Below are positions 15,936 through 25,246 of a DNA stretch of 64,000 nucleotides, piece by piece (within the stretch, counting starts at the first letter, position 1; each line of letters begins with the position of its first letter). The notes below the pieces were generated by a model. That model had not been told where the DNA came from, made no database searches, and worked only from the letters and a program-made list of their open reading frames with translations. Location of the stretch: contig DASRIC010000054.1 of the NCBI GenBank assembly GCA_035650215.1, positions 3,692-67,691 of the forward strand. The letters run 5' to 3'. The position numbers and the translations under genes are program-made. The DNA comes from JACVRW01 sp035650215 (lineage in GTDB: Bacteria; Actinomycetota; Thermoleophilia; Solirubrobacterales; Thermoleophilaceae).

Positions 15936-17074
15936 TGGAGGAAGCCCGCGCGCACCGCGCCGCCGCGCTCGGCCAGCCCTAGCGCGCGGATCGGCTCGAG
16001 CGCGTAGTAGTCGCCGTCCCACACGTACAGCTGCCGGCGCCCGAGCGCCTCGGCCACCGCGCGCGGTCCCCGATCGCCCACGTTGAAACAGAACGTGGCC
16101 GTGCGCGCCTCCTCGCCGGCGATCCCGTACAGCTCGATGCCCGCAGGCAGCCCGCCCAGGAAGCGCCGCGCGAGCCCATCCTCGTGCGCTTGGATCGCGG
16201 CGAAGGCACCGTCCAGGCCGTCGCCGTCGCCGTCGCCGTCGCCGAGTGAGCGGAGGTACTCGACGGCCGCCGCGGCGCCGGCCACCGCCTCGAAGGATTG
16301 CGTGCCGGTCTCGAAGCGGTGGCCCGGCGGATCCTGGCCGGCGGGGCGCACGCGGTCGGCCGGCAGCGACTCGGCCAGCTCGGGCCGGATCGCCGCAACC
16401 CCCAGGTGCGGGCCGAAGAACTTGTAGGGCGAGCAGAGCAGCACGTCGAGCCCCCACTCGCTCGCGCGCAGGCGCCGGTGCGGCGCCAGGTGCACGCCGT
16501 CGGCCCAGGCGAGCGCGCCCACCGCGTGAGCGGCGGCCGCGATCCGGGCCGGTTCGGTGAGCGACCCCACCGCGTTCGAGGCGAGCGTGAACGCCACCAC
16601 GCGCGTGCGCTCGCCGATCAGCGCCTCGAGCGCATCGTGGTCGAGCGTCACGTCACCCGTGTCAATCGGCGCCGTGCGGACCGTGAGCCCGTGGTCGGCC
16701 GCCACCAGGAGCCAGGGCGAGATGTTCGCGTCGTGGTCGAGCTGGGTGACAACGATCTCGTCGCCCGGCTGGAGCGTCCGTGCGACCGCGTGCGCGAGCA
16801 AGAAGTTGAGCGTGGTCATGTTCGCGCCGAAGGCGATCCCGTCCGGGTGCCCGCCCGTGAAGTCGGCGAGGGCGGCGCGCCCGCGAGCCATCACCTCCAC
16901 GGCACCCTCGCTCGTGGCGAACGCGCCGCCGAGGTTGGCGTTCGTCTCGGTCAGGCAGGCGGAGATCGCCTCGAGCACGTCGGCCGGAACCTGCGACCCG
17001 CCGGGCCCGTCGAGGTAGGCGGCTCCCCCAGAGAGGGCGGGAAAGCGTTCGCGCACGGCGCCGGCGTCGAGCAT
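15875..17074 (-). CDS. class V aminotransferase, cysteine desulfurase-like (VC1184 subfamily)
   Basis: 399 residues, PLP-dependent. The N-terminus has AAYLDGPGGSQVPADV and the mid region has LDHDANISPW and WADGVHLAPH. The PLP lysine is in CSPYKFFGPHLG (near residue 215). The family resembles SufS/NifS but is usually annotated cysteine desulfurase-like, with no proven sulfur donor role. A run of GDGDGDGDG (near residue 275) comes from four copies of a 6-base unit. No Suf or Isc genes are adjacent, which argues against Fe-S assembly as its main job. Confidence 0.85.
   Translation of the reverse strand: MLDAGAVRERFPALSGGAAYLDGPGGSQVPADVLEAISACLTETNANLGGAFATSEGAVEVMARGRAALADFTGGHPDGIAFGANMTTLNFLLAHAVARTLQPGDEIVVTQLDHDANISPWLLVAADHGLTVRTAPIDTGDVTLDHDALEALIGERTRVVAFTLASNAVGSLTEPARIAAAAHAVGALAWADGVHLAPHRRLRASEWGLDVLLCSPYKFFGPHLGVAAIRPELAESLPADRVRPAGQDPPGHRFETGTQSFEAVAGAAAAVEYLRSLGDGDGDGDGLDGAFAAIQAHEDGLARRFLGGLPAGIELYGIAGEEARTATFCFNVGDRGPRAVAEALGRRQLYVWDGDYYALEPIRALGLAERGGAVRAGFLHYTTEDEVDRLLGALGELAG
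16217..16240 (+). repeat. hexanucleotide repeat (GCCGTC)4
   Basis: Four perfect copies of GCCGTC inside the aminotransferase gene, encoding Gly-Asp pairs on the minus strand. Slippage would change the protein in two-residue steps without breaking the frame. Confidence 0.8.
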
Positions 17075-17105
17075 CGGCGCGACGATACCGGCAGCGCGGC
17101 GCGCG

Positions 17106-19835
<2,730 letters not shown>

Positions 19836-19842
19836 GTCCTAG

Positions 19843-19848
19843 ACACTA
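19843..19848 (-). promoter_or_regulatory. -10 box of the aconitase gene
   Basis: TAGTGT on the minus strand ends seven bases before the GTG at 19835. The gap to the divergent PHP gene is 18 bases, so the transcript is probably leaderless. Confidence 0.4.
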
Positions 19849-19853
19849 CCCGG

Positions 19854-20891
19854 ATGGTCGACCTGGCCTGCGTCGTTCACCTGCACTCGCTCTACTCGGA
19901 CGGGACCGGCACCGTGCCCGAGATCGCGAAGGCCGCGAGCCGGGCGCGCGCCGACGTGGTGCTGCTCACCGATCACGACTCGCTCGAGGCCAAGCGCCGC
20001 GGTGAGGAGCGCTGGTACGGCGACGTGCTCCTGCTCGCCGGCGTGGAGGTGTCGCCCCGCGAACGCAACCACTACCTCGCCTTCGGCATCGACGAGGAGA
20101 TCGACCACGAGGGCCTCGACGGCGCCGAGATCATCGAGGCCGTGCGCCGCGCGGGCGGCTTCGGCTTCGCGGCCCATCCGTTCTCGAGCGGGTCCCAGCG
20201 CTTCAAGCGCGTGGGCGAGGGCATGCCCTTCGACGGGCTGCACTCCGACGCGCTCCACGGCATCGAGCTGTGGAGCTTCGTGAACGACACCGCCGAGGCC
20301 GTGGCGAGCATCCCCGAGCTGGTGCGCTTCGTGCTCACGCCGGGGCGCGTGCTGCAGCACCCGCCGGAGCGCAACATGCGCGCCTGGGACAAGCTCTGTC
20401 GAACCCGCCGGGTGGTGGCGCTCGGGGGGCTCGACGCCCACCAGTTCGGCAAGCGAATCGGCCCGCTGGTGCCGATTCGCGTGATGGCCTACCACCGCTC
20501 GTTCCGCTTCATCCGCACGCACGTGCTCTGCGAGGAGCCGCCCACCCGCGAGCTCGACCACGACCGCGAGCAGGTCTTCGAGGCGCTCCGGAGCGGTCGC
20601 TGCTACATCGCGGTCGACTCGCTGGGCCCGGCGCGCGGCTTCCGCTTCGAGGCGGAGGGCGTTCCGATGGGCGGCGAGGCGCCGGCCGGGGCGCGGACCC
20701 TCACGGTGCGCAGCCCACTGCCGGCCCGCCTGCGCCTGCTGCGCGATGGCCGCGAGATCGCCAGCGCGGCGGGCACGATGCTGGACCACGAGGTCGAGGA
20801 GCCCGGCGTCTACCGCGTGGAGGCGGTGCGCCACTCGAAGGGCCGCGAGCGAACCTGGATCATCTCGAACCCGGTCTACCTCAGGGGGTAG
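19854..20891 (+). CDS. PHP-domain metal-dependent phosphoesterase
   Basis: About 345 residues from the ATG at 19854. The PHP metal motifs are in order: VHLHSLYSDGTGT (HxH), LTDHDSLEAK, GVEVSPRERNHY, GFAAHPFSSG and GGLDAHQFGK. A C-terminal beta-rich tail (about 275-345) contains RLRLLRDGREIASA and ends VYRVEAVRHSKGRERTWIIS NPVYL. This tail is typical of stand-alone PHP proteins that may cleave phosphoesters of nucleotides or sugars. The frame is open far upstream but only as an antisense shadow of aconitase. A hairpin follows five bases after the stop. Confidence 0.88.
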   Translation: MVDLACVVHLHSLYSDGTGTVPEIAKAASRARADVVLLTDHDSLEAKRRGEERWYGDVLLLAGVEVSPRERNHYLAFGIDEEIDHEGLDGAEIIEAVRRAGGFGFAAHPFSSGSQRFKRVGEGMPFDGLHSDALHGIELWSFVNDTAEAVASIPELVRFVLTPGRVLQHPPERNMRAWDKLCRTRRVVALGGLDAHQFGKRIGPLVPIRVMAYHRSFRFIRTHVLCEEPPTRELDHDREQVFEALRSGRCYIAVDSLGPARGFRFEAEGVPMGGEAPAGARTLTVRSPLPARLRLLRDGREIASAAGTMLDHEVEEPGVYRVEAVRHSKGRERTWIISNPVYLRG

Positions 20892-20896
20892 CCGCA

Positions 20897-20916
20897 AATG
20901 GGGTCTCCACCCCATT
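20897..20916 (+). terminator. hairpin after PHP gene
   Basis: AATGGGGT-CTCC-ACCCCATT, a perfect 8-bp stem with a four-base loop, five bases after the PHP stop. There is no T-run, as is usual for terminators in GC-rich actinobacteria. Confidence 0.65.
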
Positions 20917-20950
20917 GCCAATCGGCCTCCGGCCTAGTGCAATTCCTCCC

Positions 20951-21139
20951 ATGGCCCACTACCGGTGTCCGAACTGTCACGACGAGGTCGACGTGAACGG
21001 GTTCGCGCGCGTGACGTGGTGCAACGCGTGCGGGCAGCCGCTAACGCTGCTCGACCTCCTACCGGTTCGCCCCGCCCCCGAGCGGAGCGAGCCGGGGCCG
21101 GCCACGGCTCACGAAGAGGAGCCTGCCGCGCTCGCCTGA
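20951..21139 (+). CDS. small zinc-ribbon protein
   Basis: 62 residues. MAHYRCPNCHDEVDVNGFAR and WCNACGQPL give two CxxC knuckles 17 residues apart, a zinc ribbon. The rest is a Pro/Glu-rich tail (APERSEPGPATAHEEEPAALA), probably disordered. The role is unknown; such ribbons often bind nucleic acid or a protein partner. It converges on the MscS gene with a strong hairpin between. Confidence 0.7.
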   Translation: MAHYRCPNCHDEVDVNGFARVTWCNACGQPLTLLDLLPVRPAPERSEPGPATAHEEEPAALA

Positions 21140-21275
21140 CCGATCACCTCGGGGCCGCCGAGGCCGGACGCGCCGGAGAGCGCACGCCGGGCGGGGGGGC
21201 CATCCGAGGCACAACGCGACCACGCGGGCGCCGGGGCCGGGTCATCCGGGCGGCGTCCACGACGGCGGAGCCCTG

Positions 21276-21321
21276 CGCCCGGGCGCCGCGCGCCCCGAAG
21301 GGCGGGCGCGGCGCCCGGGCG
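21276..21321. terminator. very strong bidirectional hairpin
   Basis: Outer arms of 16 bp (21276-21291 with 21306-21321), a two-base bulge, an inner 4-bp stem and a CGAA loop. It lies in the 189-base gap between the convergent zinc-ribbon and MscS genes; the rest of the gap shows nothing else I recognise. Confidence 0.7.
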
Positions 21322-21328
21322 TTGCCCA

Positions 21329-22150
21329 TCAGTCGCTCCGGGGGGGCTCGCCGTGAATCGTCACGACCGATTCCACCAGCATGTTGTTGGGCACCCGCAC
21401 CCGGCCGTCCGCTGTGCGGATCACGGTCGCGTCCGTCTCGATCCCGACGATCTGCCCGCGTAGATCGCCGACGCTGATCGTCTCGCCGACGGTGAACGAC
21501 GCGCGCACGAAGCGGCCCGCGTTGAGCGCCCGCGCGACCTCCCGGCCTCCGAGCCCGAAGGCGATGGCGAACGTGGCCGCCACCGCCGCCAGCACGATCC
21601 CGAGCACCAGCGTCAGGATTTCGGCGTCCACGCCGATCTGGGCGGCCGCCGTGATGGCGAAGAGCGCTAGCGTCGCGGCCTGGGCGAGCTGGCCGAGCGG
21701 CACCGGGAAGTCCATCTGGTAGGTCACGCGATCCACCCACTCCCGGACCAGGCCGGCCAGGATGACTCCGGCGAGGATCAGGGCGAGCGCGACCAGGAGG
21801 TTCGGGAGGAACAGCACCGCCTCGTTCAGCGACTGGCTCAGAGGCTCGAGGCCCAGAAGCGTGAGCGCCGCAAAGATCACGATCACGCTCACGATGATCC
21901 GGACGCCGGTCCCGACCAGCGCCGAGAGCGACGTTCCCAAGCCGGCCCTCGCCAGCGTGTCGTCAACCCGCCAACGTGCCCCCAGGTCGTCGAGGCCCGC
22001 GGCCTGGAGGGCGCGCCGGACCGCACGGCCGAGTAGGCGTGCCACCAACAGCCCGATGAGGAGCAGGGCGATGGCCCCGAGAAGCTGTGGGAGGAAGTTG
22101 CCGAGGCTCTCCCCGGCTCGTTCGAGAACGCTGGTTGCGTGCGTCATCAC
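21329..22150 (-). CDS. mechanosensitive ion channel, MscS family
   Basis: 273 residues. Several membrane segments (LLGAIALLLIGLLVARLLG, VRIIVSVIVIFAALTLLG, LLVALALILAGVILAGLV, ILTLVLGIVLAAVAATFAIAFGLGG) lead into the MscS beta domain: FTVGETISVGDLRGQIVGIE, TVIRTADGRVRVPNN and SVVTIHG. It should open under membrane tension to release solutes. The GTG at 22150 overlaps the stop of the 76-residue gene (an ATG at 22147 is also possible). It is the last gene of the ECF sigma operon, which links it to a stress response. Confidence 0.9.
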   Translation of the reverse strand: MMTHATSVLERAGESLGNFLPQLLGAIALLLIGLLVARLLGRAVRRALQAAGLDDLGARWRVDDTLARAGLGTSLSALVGTGVRIIVSVIVIFAALTLLGLEPLSQSLNEAVLFLPNLLVALALILAGVILAGLVREWVDRVTYQMDFPVPLGQLAQAATLALFAITAAAQIGVDAEILTLVLGIVLAAVAATFAIAFGLGGREVARALNAGRFVRASFTVGETISVGDLRGQIVGIETDATVIRTADGRVRVPNNMLVESVVTIHGEPPRSD

Positions 22151-22377
22151 GCCCTCCTTGGCTCGAGCAGGATCCTCATCGCCGATCCCGCCGCGCCGAT
22201 CATTCCGCCGGCGGTTCCGAGATAAGGCCGGATCGCTCGCTGCCAGCGTGCCGAGCTGACTACGCGAGCGGTGAGCGCCGCCGGCCCCTCAGGCGCGTCG
22301 GTCCCGAGGGTGTCGAGGTAGGCGAGCAGGCGCCGCTCTGCGGGACCCTCTGCGCCCGAACCAAGGTCGTCCGTCAC
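22147..22377 (-). CDS. small protein between sigma factor and channel, possible sigma-factor partner
   Basis: 76 residues, no family recognised. The N-terminal half is acidic and helical (AERRLLAYLDTLGTDAPEGPAALTARVVSSARW). The C-terminal half has a Gly/Ala-rich stretch (YLGTAGGMIGAAGSAMRILL) that could touch the membrane. It overlaps the sigma stop by GTGA and its own stop overlaps the channel start. Position and coupling are typical of an anti-sigma factor, but the zinc anti-sigma HxxxCxxC motif is absent. The role is inference. Confidence 0.65.
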   Translation of the reverse strand: MTDDLGSGAEGPAERRLLAYLDTLGTDAPEGPAALTARVVSSARWQRAIRPYLGTAGGMIGAAGSAMRILLEPRRA

Positions 22378-22937
22378 CGAGGAAGCTCCCAGTCGTACGT
22401 GTTACGCCTGAGCAGATCGATCAGTTCGGCACGGGCGCGGTGCAGCCGACCCTTCACGCTCCCGAGCGGCGTGTCCGTGACCTCCGCGATCTCGTCGTAG
22501 CTCAGTCCCTCGAGGTCGCGGAGCACGAGCACCGCGCGATGGGGCGCGGACAGGAGCCGCAGCTTCGCCTCCAGGCGATCGCGCCGCTCGTGTTCCTCGA
22601 GCGACTCCGCCGGCATGCGGTCGTAATCGGGATCCCGATCCTCGAGCGGCGCTTCCGTCGGGTCGACGGGCTCGGGCACTCGGCGGGCGATGTGGTTCAG
22701 CGCCGCGTTGTGCGTGATCCGCAGGAGCCAGCTTCGGAAAGGCGCATCGCCGCGGAAGCCGGAGAGCCGGTGAAACGCGCGCAGGAAGGCGTCCTGGGTC
22801 ACGTCGTCGGCGTCGTCGCGGCCAACCGTTCGAGCGGCCACGCGATAGACCACGGGGCGGTGGCGCTCGACGAGTGTCTCGAACGCTACGAGCTCGCCCG
22901 CCACCGTTCGCTCGACCAAGTCGTGATCGGGGTCCAT
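22374..22937 (-). CDS. ECF sigma-70 factor
   Basis: 187 residues from the ATG at 22937. Region 2 contains FETLVERHRPVVYRVAARTV, DDADDVTQDAFLRAF and FRSWLLRITHNAALNHIARR. Region 4 contains APHRAVLVLRDLEGLSYDEI and VTDTPLGSVKGRLHRARAELI. The frame extends to 22976, but MDPDHDLVERT is the usual kind of start. It should recognise the bipartite motif found symmetrically at 22991-23058, driving its own operon and the divergent channel gene. It is coupled to a small protein and an MscS channel. Confidence 0.92.
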   Translation of the reverse strand: MDPDHDLVERTVAGELVAFETLVERHRPVVYRVAARTVGRDDADDVTQDAFLRAFHRLSGFRGDAPFRSWLLRITHNAALNHIARRVPEPVDPTEAPLEDRDPDYDRMPAESLEEHERRDRLEAKLRLLSAPHRAVLVLRDLEGLSYDEIAEVTDTPLGSVKGRLHRARAELIDLLRRNTYDWELPR

Positions 22938-22990
22938 CGCGCTGTGAGTACCCCTACGCGGCAGCTCTTGACACACATGTCACCCAAGGG

Positions 22991-23018
22991 GACAGCGCCC
23001 GGCCCCGAAGAGTTACAG
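22991..23018 (-). promoter_or_regulatory. ECF-type promoter of the sigma operon
   Basis: Minus strand: CTGTAACTC (23018-23010), 14 bases, CTGTC (22995-22991). The sigma gene ATG is 53 bases downstream. The same motif with the same spacing faces the other way at 23031-23058, so this is very probably the self-promoter of the ECF factor. Confidence 0.7.
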
Positions 23019-23030
23019 CCTCCCGAAGTT

Positions 23031-23058
23031 CTGTAACTCAGAGCGGGAGCCCCCTGTC
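23031..23058 (+). promoter_or_regulatory. ECF-type promoter of the divergent channel operon
   Basis: Plus strand: CTGTAACTC (23031-23039), 14 bases, CTGTC (23054-23058). The ATG at 23111 is 52 bases downstream. It mirrors the sigma promoter exactly, with 12 bases between the two -35 elements. Confidence 0.7.
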
Positions 23059-23110
23059 TGGATGGGTGCAGCACGGATCCACCGTCAACCAAGGGAGAAG
23101 AGGATCAGCA

Positions 23111-23866
23111 ATGTTCACAGCCGCAGTCGAGATATCGGAGAGCATCCAGCAAGGCCTCGATGATCTGATCGGGTTCCTTCCAAGGCTGGTCGGCTTCTTG
23201 ATCATCCTGCTGGTGGGGTATCTCATCGCCAAGGTGCTCCAGAAGGTGATCACCGTCGCCCTCGAGAAGATCGGGACGGATCGGGCGCTCACCGCCGGAG
23301 CAAGCGGGACCTACGTGGAGCGGGTGATGCCCGATGCCTCGCCCTCGAGGGTGATCGGCAAGGTCGTGTTCTGGTTCGTGCTGCTCGGCGCGCTGTCGAT
23401 CGCGATCACCTCACTCGGCATCAACGCCCTGAACGACTTCCTGACGGACGTCTTCGGCTACCTGCCGAACGTGGTGGCGGCGATCCTCATCTTCGTGGTG
23501 GCCGGCGCGCTGGCGAGCTGGCTCGGCCGGGCGGCATCCAACCTGCTGGGTGACAGCCCCACCGGCAAGCTGGTGGCAACGGCTCTTCCCATCCTCGTGA
23601 TGGCGGTTGCCGTGTTCATGATCCTGAACCAGCTTCGGATCGCCACCGACATCGTGACGATCACCTACGCGGCGCTCTTGGGAGCGGTGGCGCTTGGGAT
23701 GGCCCTGGCCTTTGGCCTCGGCGGTCGCGACGTCGCGTCGCGGATGCTCGAGGACGCGTACGCCCGTGGCCAGCGGGAGCGGGCCGAGTCCGGCACGCGC
23801 TTCCAGCGCTCGCCCGATACGCCGGCGGCGCAGCCGACCAGCGAAAGCCGGCCGGCCGGAACGTAG
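23111..23866 (+). CDS. MscS-related membrane protein (TM-helix repeats, CmpX-like)
   Basis: About 251 residues from the ATG at 23111, with AGAGG about nine bases upstream. It has about five hydrophobic segments including FLPRLVGFLIILLVGYLIAK, VVAAILIFVVAGALASWLG and YAALLGAVALGMALAFGLGG. The GFLPRLV...GYLIAK and LPNVVAAILIFV repeats match the conserved TM-helix family of small mechanosensitive-channel relatives. The final FGLGGRD matches MscS TM3, but the beta domain is missing; a hydrophilic tail of about 45 residues follows. It is transcribed from the ECF promoter opposite the sigma gene. Confidence 0.85.
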   Translation: MFTAAVEISESIQQGLDDLIGFLPRLVGFLIILLVGYLIAKVLQKVITVALEKIGTDRALTAGASGTYVERVMPDASPSRVIGKVVFWFVLLGALSIAITSLGINALNDFLTDVFGYLPNVVAAILIFVVAGALASWLGRAASNLLGDSPTGKLVATALPILVMAVAVFMILNQLRIATDIVTITYAALLGAVALGMALAFGLGGRDVASRMLEDAYARGQRERAESGTRFQRSPDTPAAQPTSESRPAGT

Positions 23867-23910
23867 ACCAACCAACCAGAGATCGAGACCAACGGAAGCG
23901 AGGGCAACCA

Positions 23911-24261
23911 ATGGCCAAGAACGTCGGAGAAACGCTGCGGGACTCGGTCAACCAGGTCGTGCAGCAGGCCGCCAGGAGTGTGACCCACGACGACCGGCGC
24001 CGCACAGCGCGCCGGTCGGGTATGCGCGGAATGGCCCTAGGAGCGGGCCTCGTCGCGCTGCCGCTGGCGGCGAAGGCCGCGAGCGGCCCGATCAAGCGCA
24101 GGGTCGCCGTGGGCGCAGCGAAGCAGACCGCAAAGGCGCCGGCTCGGGCAGCAAAGAAGTCCACTCGCGCCGCGACGAAGCCGGCCCGGGGCGCGGCGAA
24201 GAAGCCGGCTCGGGCCGCGAAGAAGCCGGCTCGGGCCCGTAGCCGATCCGGGAAGGGCTGA
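23911..24261 (+). CDS. small protein with histone-H1-like basic tail
   Basis: 116 residues. Residues 1-35 are polar (MAKNVGETLRDSVNQVVQQA). About 38-60 form a Gly/Ala/Leu segment (MRGMALGAGLVALPLAAKAA) that could be a membrane helix. From about 70 the chain is nearly all Lys, Ala, Arg and Pro, with repeats of the KKPARAA type, like bacterial histone H1-like tails. It follows the channel gene by 44 bases and shares its promoter by position. It could tether or compact DNA, or bind acidic polymers at the membrane; this is inference. Confidence 0.75.
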   Translation: MAKNVGETLRDSVNQVVQQAARSVTHDDRRRTARRSGMRGMALGAGLVALPLAAKAASGPIKRRVAVGAAKQTAKAPARAAKKSTRAATKPARGAAKKPARAAKKPARARSRSGKG

Positions 24262-24265
24262 ACCG

Positions 24266-24379
24266 ATGGGACTGCTCCGCGGCCTGTTCAAAGCGGTCGG
24301 AGGGCTGCTCGCCGGGGTGGCGGGCCTGATTCAGGGCCTAGTCCAGGGCTTAGGACGCCTCCTCCGCAGACTGGTGTAG
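24266..24379 (+). CDS. 37-residue amphipathic small protein
   Basis: Starts MGLLRGLFKAVGGLLAGVAG and ends RLLRRLV. It is built from repeats of Gly-Leu-Leu/Leu-Ile-Gln-Gly, giving one hydrophobic face and a basic C-terminus. The ATG is four bases after the previous stop, with GAAGGG about nine bases upstream as a ribosome site. It is the third gene of the ECF-driven operon. No family recognised; a membrane-active peptide or a channel-associated small protein are possible. Confidence 0.6.
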   Translation: MGLLRGLFKAVGGLLAGVAGLIQGLVQGLGRLLRRLV

Positions 24380-24389
24380 ACGAGCTCCA

Positions 24390-25229
24390 TCACGCGTCGC
24401 GCGGTGCCACCGAGGCGCCGCGCGACGCCCCCGCGCTCGCCGCCGCCACAAGCAGGATCGCCACGATCTCGCGCGCGCTCAGGTCCTCGCCCAGGACGAC
24501 GAAGCCCGCCAGGACGCCGGCGGCGGGCTCGAGTGACATCAGCGTGCCGAACACCCTGGTGGGCATCCGCCGCAGCGCCTCCATCTCGAGCCCGTACGGG
24601 ATCGCCGACGAGAGCAGCGCCACGCCCATCGCCACCGCCAGCACCGCCGGCTCGGCCAGCTCGGCCCCGCCACGCGCGACGCCCACCGGTGTGAGCACCA
24701 CGGCGCCGACCACCATCGCGAGCGCGAGTCCGTCGCCGCCCTGGAATACGCGCCCCACCCGCGCGCTCAGCAGGATGTAGGCCGCCCAGAACCCGCCGGC
24801 CATCAGCGCCAGGCCCGCGCCGACGAGGTCGAGGCCTCCGGACCCGAAGTCCGAAAGCAGCACGATGCCGAGCGCGGCCAAGCCCACCCAGACCAGGTCG
24901 ACGGCGCTGCGCGAGCCCGCCACCGCCACCCCGAGCGGTCCCACGAACTCGAGCGTGACCGCCACCCCGAGCGGGATACGCTCGAGCGAGGCGTAGAACG
25001 ACAGGTTCATGGCCGCCAGCACGATCCCGAAGGTCACCAGCAGCGGCAGCGCCCGCCGCGAGGGCATGCGCAACGACGGCCGGAAGACCAGCATCAGTGC
25101 AATCGCGGCGAACAGCACGCGCAGGAACACGGCGCCGGCCACGCCCACCTCGTCGAAGAGGCCCTTGGCGAGGGCGGCGCCGAACTGCACGGAGCAGATC
25201 CCGACGATTACGAGGAGCACGGGCGGCAC
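24390..25229 (-). CDS. EamA/DMT-family transporter, RhtA-like
   Basis: 279 residues with about ten membrane segments in two EamA halves, for example LPLLVTFGIVLAAMNLSFYASLERIPLG and AVTLEFVGPLGVAVAG in the first half. The second half has the SLEPAAGVLAGFVVLGEDLS motif seen in RhtA, an exporter of threonine and homoserine. The GTG start at 25229 faces the divergent PLP enzyme 17 bases away. Export of an amino acid handled by that neighbour is plausible but not proven. Confidence 0.87.
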   Translation of the reverse strand: MPPVLLVIVGICSVQFGAALAKGLFDEVGVAGAVFLRVLFAAIALMLVFRPSLRMPSRRALPLLVTFGIVLAAMNLSFYASLERIPLGVAVTLEFVGPLGVAVAGSRSAVDLVWVGLAALGIVLLSDFGSGGLDLVGAGLALMAGGFWAAYILLSARVGRVFQGGDGLALAMVVGAVVLTPVGVARGGAELAEPAVLAVAMGVALLSSAIPYGLEMEALRRMPTRVFGTLMSLEPAAGVLAGFVVLGEDLSAREIVAILLVAAASAGASRGASVAPRDA

Positions 25230-25246
25230 GCGGCGATAATGCCGGG

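Noticed and set aside
22969..22982. Palindrome TGACA-CACA-TGTCA in the sigma gene leader as a regulator site
   Set aside because: It is short and single, and it includes a TTGACA-like string; not enough to call an operator.
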